Part shown: positions 6,850-8,170 of the stretch, in pieces
Layout: every line of letters begins with the position of its first letter
Numbering within the stretch: position 1 is the stretch's first letter
From: Clostridia bacterium
Lineage (GTDB): Bacteria; Bacillota; Clostridia; UBA1381
Length of the DNA: 8,170 bases
Assembly: GCA_900770405.1 (NCBI GenBank)
Contig: CAAGKL010000048.1
Span: 1-8,170, forward strand
Reading direction: 5' to 3'
Translations under genes and position numbers: made by a program
The notes under the pieces: model-generated
The model's input: the letters and a program-made list of their open reading frames with translations, nothing else
The model's database searches: none
Told to the model about the DNA's origin: nothing

Positions 6850-8159
6850 CACAGCTCGTAAACCGTCGACGAAATCTTCGACTCGCCTATCGGAATATTA
6901 TACTCCAGCGCCGGAATTTTCGCCTCCGGCGACAGAGTATTGGTATTTTTCGCCGCGTCAATCACAACGCCCTCGCCGTACTCGGAATAAATCCGGCAAC
7001 CGCCGTCCGCCGTCATAACCTCGCTCGAGGTGGTCTTGTTCGTAACCGCCGCGGTTTTTTCGTGCACGTCCACCGCAAAGCCGCAGTCATACGCCGTACA
7101 GGAGAACGCCGCGCGTATCGTGTGCTCGCGTTTATGCGAGTTCTCAAACGGCGTTATCACCGTCTCGACCTCAATGCCCTCGCACGGCGACCACACCGTA
7201 CGGATACGCTTGTCCGGCAAAAGCTCAGCCTCATTCGCACCGCGGCTCGTGCAGATAAATCCGTTTATTTTAAAGCACAGCATCGAGTCTGGCGCCTCGA
7301 GCTCAAGGCTTCGCTGCGACACCGGCATACAATAGCCGAATTTCGACGAATACGCAAGCTTTGCATACCGCTCCGGCTCGGCAAAATCCGTCCCTCCGCC
7401 CGGATAAATCACCGAATTTGTCGGACTGCTCGTTATTATCATTTTTGCGCTCTCCACCGGGTATACCGCCTCATACTCGCCGCGCTCCGGCTCATCGCAG
7501 GCAAAAAACTCGTGCTCCTCCGGCAGCGCCAGCAGAATAAACAGTGCAAAAACCTCAAAATTATCGTAAATATTCACATCGCCCGCAATACGCGCGTTCG
7601 GGTATTTATACCCCGCGACAGGCATACCGTCGGTATCAAAAATCGGCTGCTTCGCCCAAAATCCCACCGTGCGGTTAATAATGCACTTAACCTCCGCCGC
7701 GCTCACACCCTGCACGCCTGCCCACAAAAATGCTGCCCAGAAGCCGAGCATACGCACGCGGTTTCCGGTAAAGCGCCCGAACACCGCCGCGCCGCCGTCG
7801 GCGTCATATGTGCGCGCGAGCTGCTGCGCGAAAAGCCGTGCCCGCTCCTTTATGCGCTCACTTCTCTCCGGATATGCCTTTTCAATATATTTTGCATAAA
7901 TCAGGCTGTAAAAATGCACCTCGGCGCAAAAAGCGAAATCAACGCTGCCCGAGCGCGCGTCGATATAAACCCCGTCACCGGCGTAAAATCCGCCGAGTTC
8001 CCGCACCGCGTCCTCAATCGCCGTGTCGCTGTACGGCATCGACGCATTTTTAAGACCGATATTCACGATAAGCCGGCACAGAATATGCCTTATGTCGGTA
8101 AGTCTGCACTCGTTTATCGAGCAAAGCCAATCCGCCAGCTTACGCCTGTCGCCGTCGCC
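6849..8159 (-). CDS. DUF2264 family protein (N-terminus outside window)
   Basis: The frame is open to the right edge, with at least 437 genomic residues. A GTG at 8066 could start it, but the upstream codons still encode family sequence (LADWLCSINECRL, then IVNIGLKNA), so the real start lies beyond the window. Features recalled from DUF2264 (COG4289) are RELGGFYAGDGVYID, VFGRFTGNRVRMLGFWAAFLWAGV, GFWAKQPIFDTDG, GYKYPNARIAGD, YAKLAYSSKFGYCMPV and DSMLCFKINGFI. Members are usually about 600 residues, so roughly a quarter is missing. The function is unknown to me; the aromatic- and Trp-rich helical pattern suggests an alpha/alpha-barrel enzyme, possibly acting on carbohydrate, which is inference. 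Its TGA stop (6849-6851) lies 11 bases before the preferred yqeG start. No signal peptide can be judged because the N-terminus is absent. Confidence 0.85.
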   Translation of the reverse strand, partial: GDGDRRKLADWLCSINECRLTDIRHILCRLIVNIGLKNASMPYSDTAIEDAVRELGGFYAGDGVYIDARSGSVDFAFCAEVHFYSLIYAKYIEKAYPERSERIKERARLFAQQLARTYDADGGAAVFGRFTGNRVRMLGFWAAFLWAGVQGVSAAEVKCIINRTVGFWAKQPIFDTDGMPVAGYKYPNARIAGDVNIYDNFEVFALFILLALPEEHEFFACDEPERGEYEAVYPVESAKMIITSSPTNSVIYPGGGTDFAEPERYAKLAYSSKFGYCMPVSQRSLELEAPDSMLCFKINGFICTSRGANEAELLPDKRIRTVWSPCEGIEVETVITPFENSHKREHTIRAAFSCTAYDCGFAVDVHEKTAAVTNKTTSSEVMTADGGCRIYSEYGEGVVIDAAKNTNTLSPEAKIPALEYNIPIGESKISSTVYEL

Positions 8160-8170
8160 AGATCGGAAGA
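8160..8170. other. Probable Illumina adapter remnant at the right edge
   Basis: The last 11 bases read AGATCGGAAGA, exactly the beginning of the common TruSeq adapter (AGATCGGAAGAGC). The match sits at the very end of the sequence, where untrimmed adapter would appear. Residues read through these bases in the DUF2264 frame should not be trusted. A chance match of this length at this place is possible but unlikely. Confidence 0.85.

Noticed and set aside
8064..8066. GTG as the start of the DUF2264 gene
   Set aside because: Codons upstream continue the family sequence to the window edge, so this is an internal valine.
1..8170. CRISPR arrays, tRNA or rRNA genes, insertion sequences, riboswitches
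   Set aside because: No spaced direct repeats, cloverleaf-like or rRNA-like sequence, transposase motifs or terminal inverted repeats were seen, and almost every base is in a supported coding frame.

Overview
The window is a tightly packed stretch of a bacterial genome in which every supported gene lies on the minus strand, so transcription runs from right (8170) to left (1). The organism looks like an anaerobic Firmicute of the Clostridia, probably from a metagenome. The clues are the yqeG-aroE-aroK gene order, the Shine-Dalgarno sequences (AAGGAGG-like) and a MurE of the streptococcal/enterococcal type. The genus cannot be told from this sequence. No gene-free stretch exceeds 29 bases, and no promoter or terminator is visible, so the whole window reads as the inside of one operon.

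In transcription order the window holds: a DUF2264 protein whose N-terminus is outside the window (6849-8159); a YqeG-type HAD phosphatase (6337-6837); shikimate dehydrogenase AroE (5498-6331); shikimate kinase AroK (4998-5501); an endonuclease IV-like TIM-barrel protein (4130-4993); an ATP-grasp ligase very like the D-aspartate ligase Aslfm (2906-4123); an aspartate/glutamate racemase (2204-2905); and one reading frame joining a complete MurE ligase to an ArgB acetylglutamate kinase, cut by the left edge (1-2174).

The left half is the most interesting part. A racemase that can make D-Asp, a ligase that attaches D-Asp to the side chain of residue 3 of the peptidoglycan precursor, and a MurE that adds residue 3 together make a cassette for peptidoglycan with a D-Asp cross-bridge on a dibasic amino acid. 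The MurE is not of the diaminopimelate type. Its residue-3 recognition motif is EDAG, neither DNPR (meso-DAP) nor the usual L-Lys motifs. The fused ArgB domain carries out an early step of ornithine/arginine synthesis, which raises the possibility that residue 3 is L-ornithine. The right half supplies the shikimate steps and housekeeping functions.

The last 11 bases (8160-8170, AGATCGGAAGA) equal the start of the common Illumina adapter and are probably not genomic.
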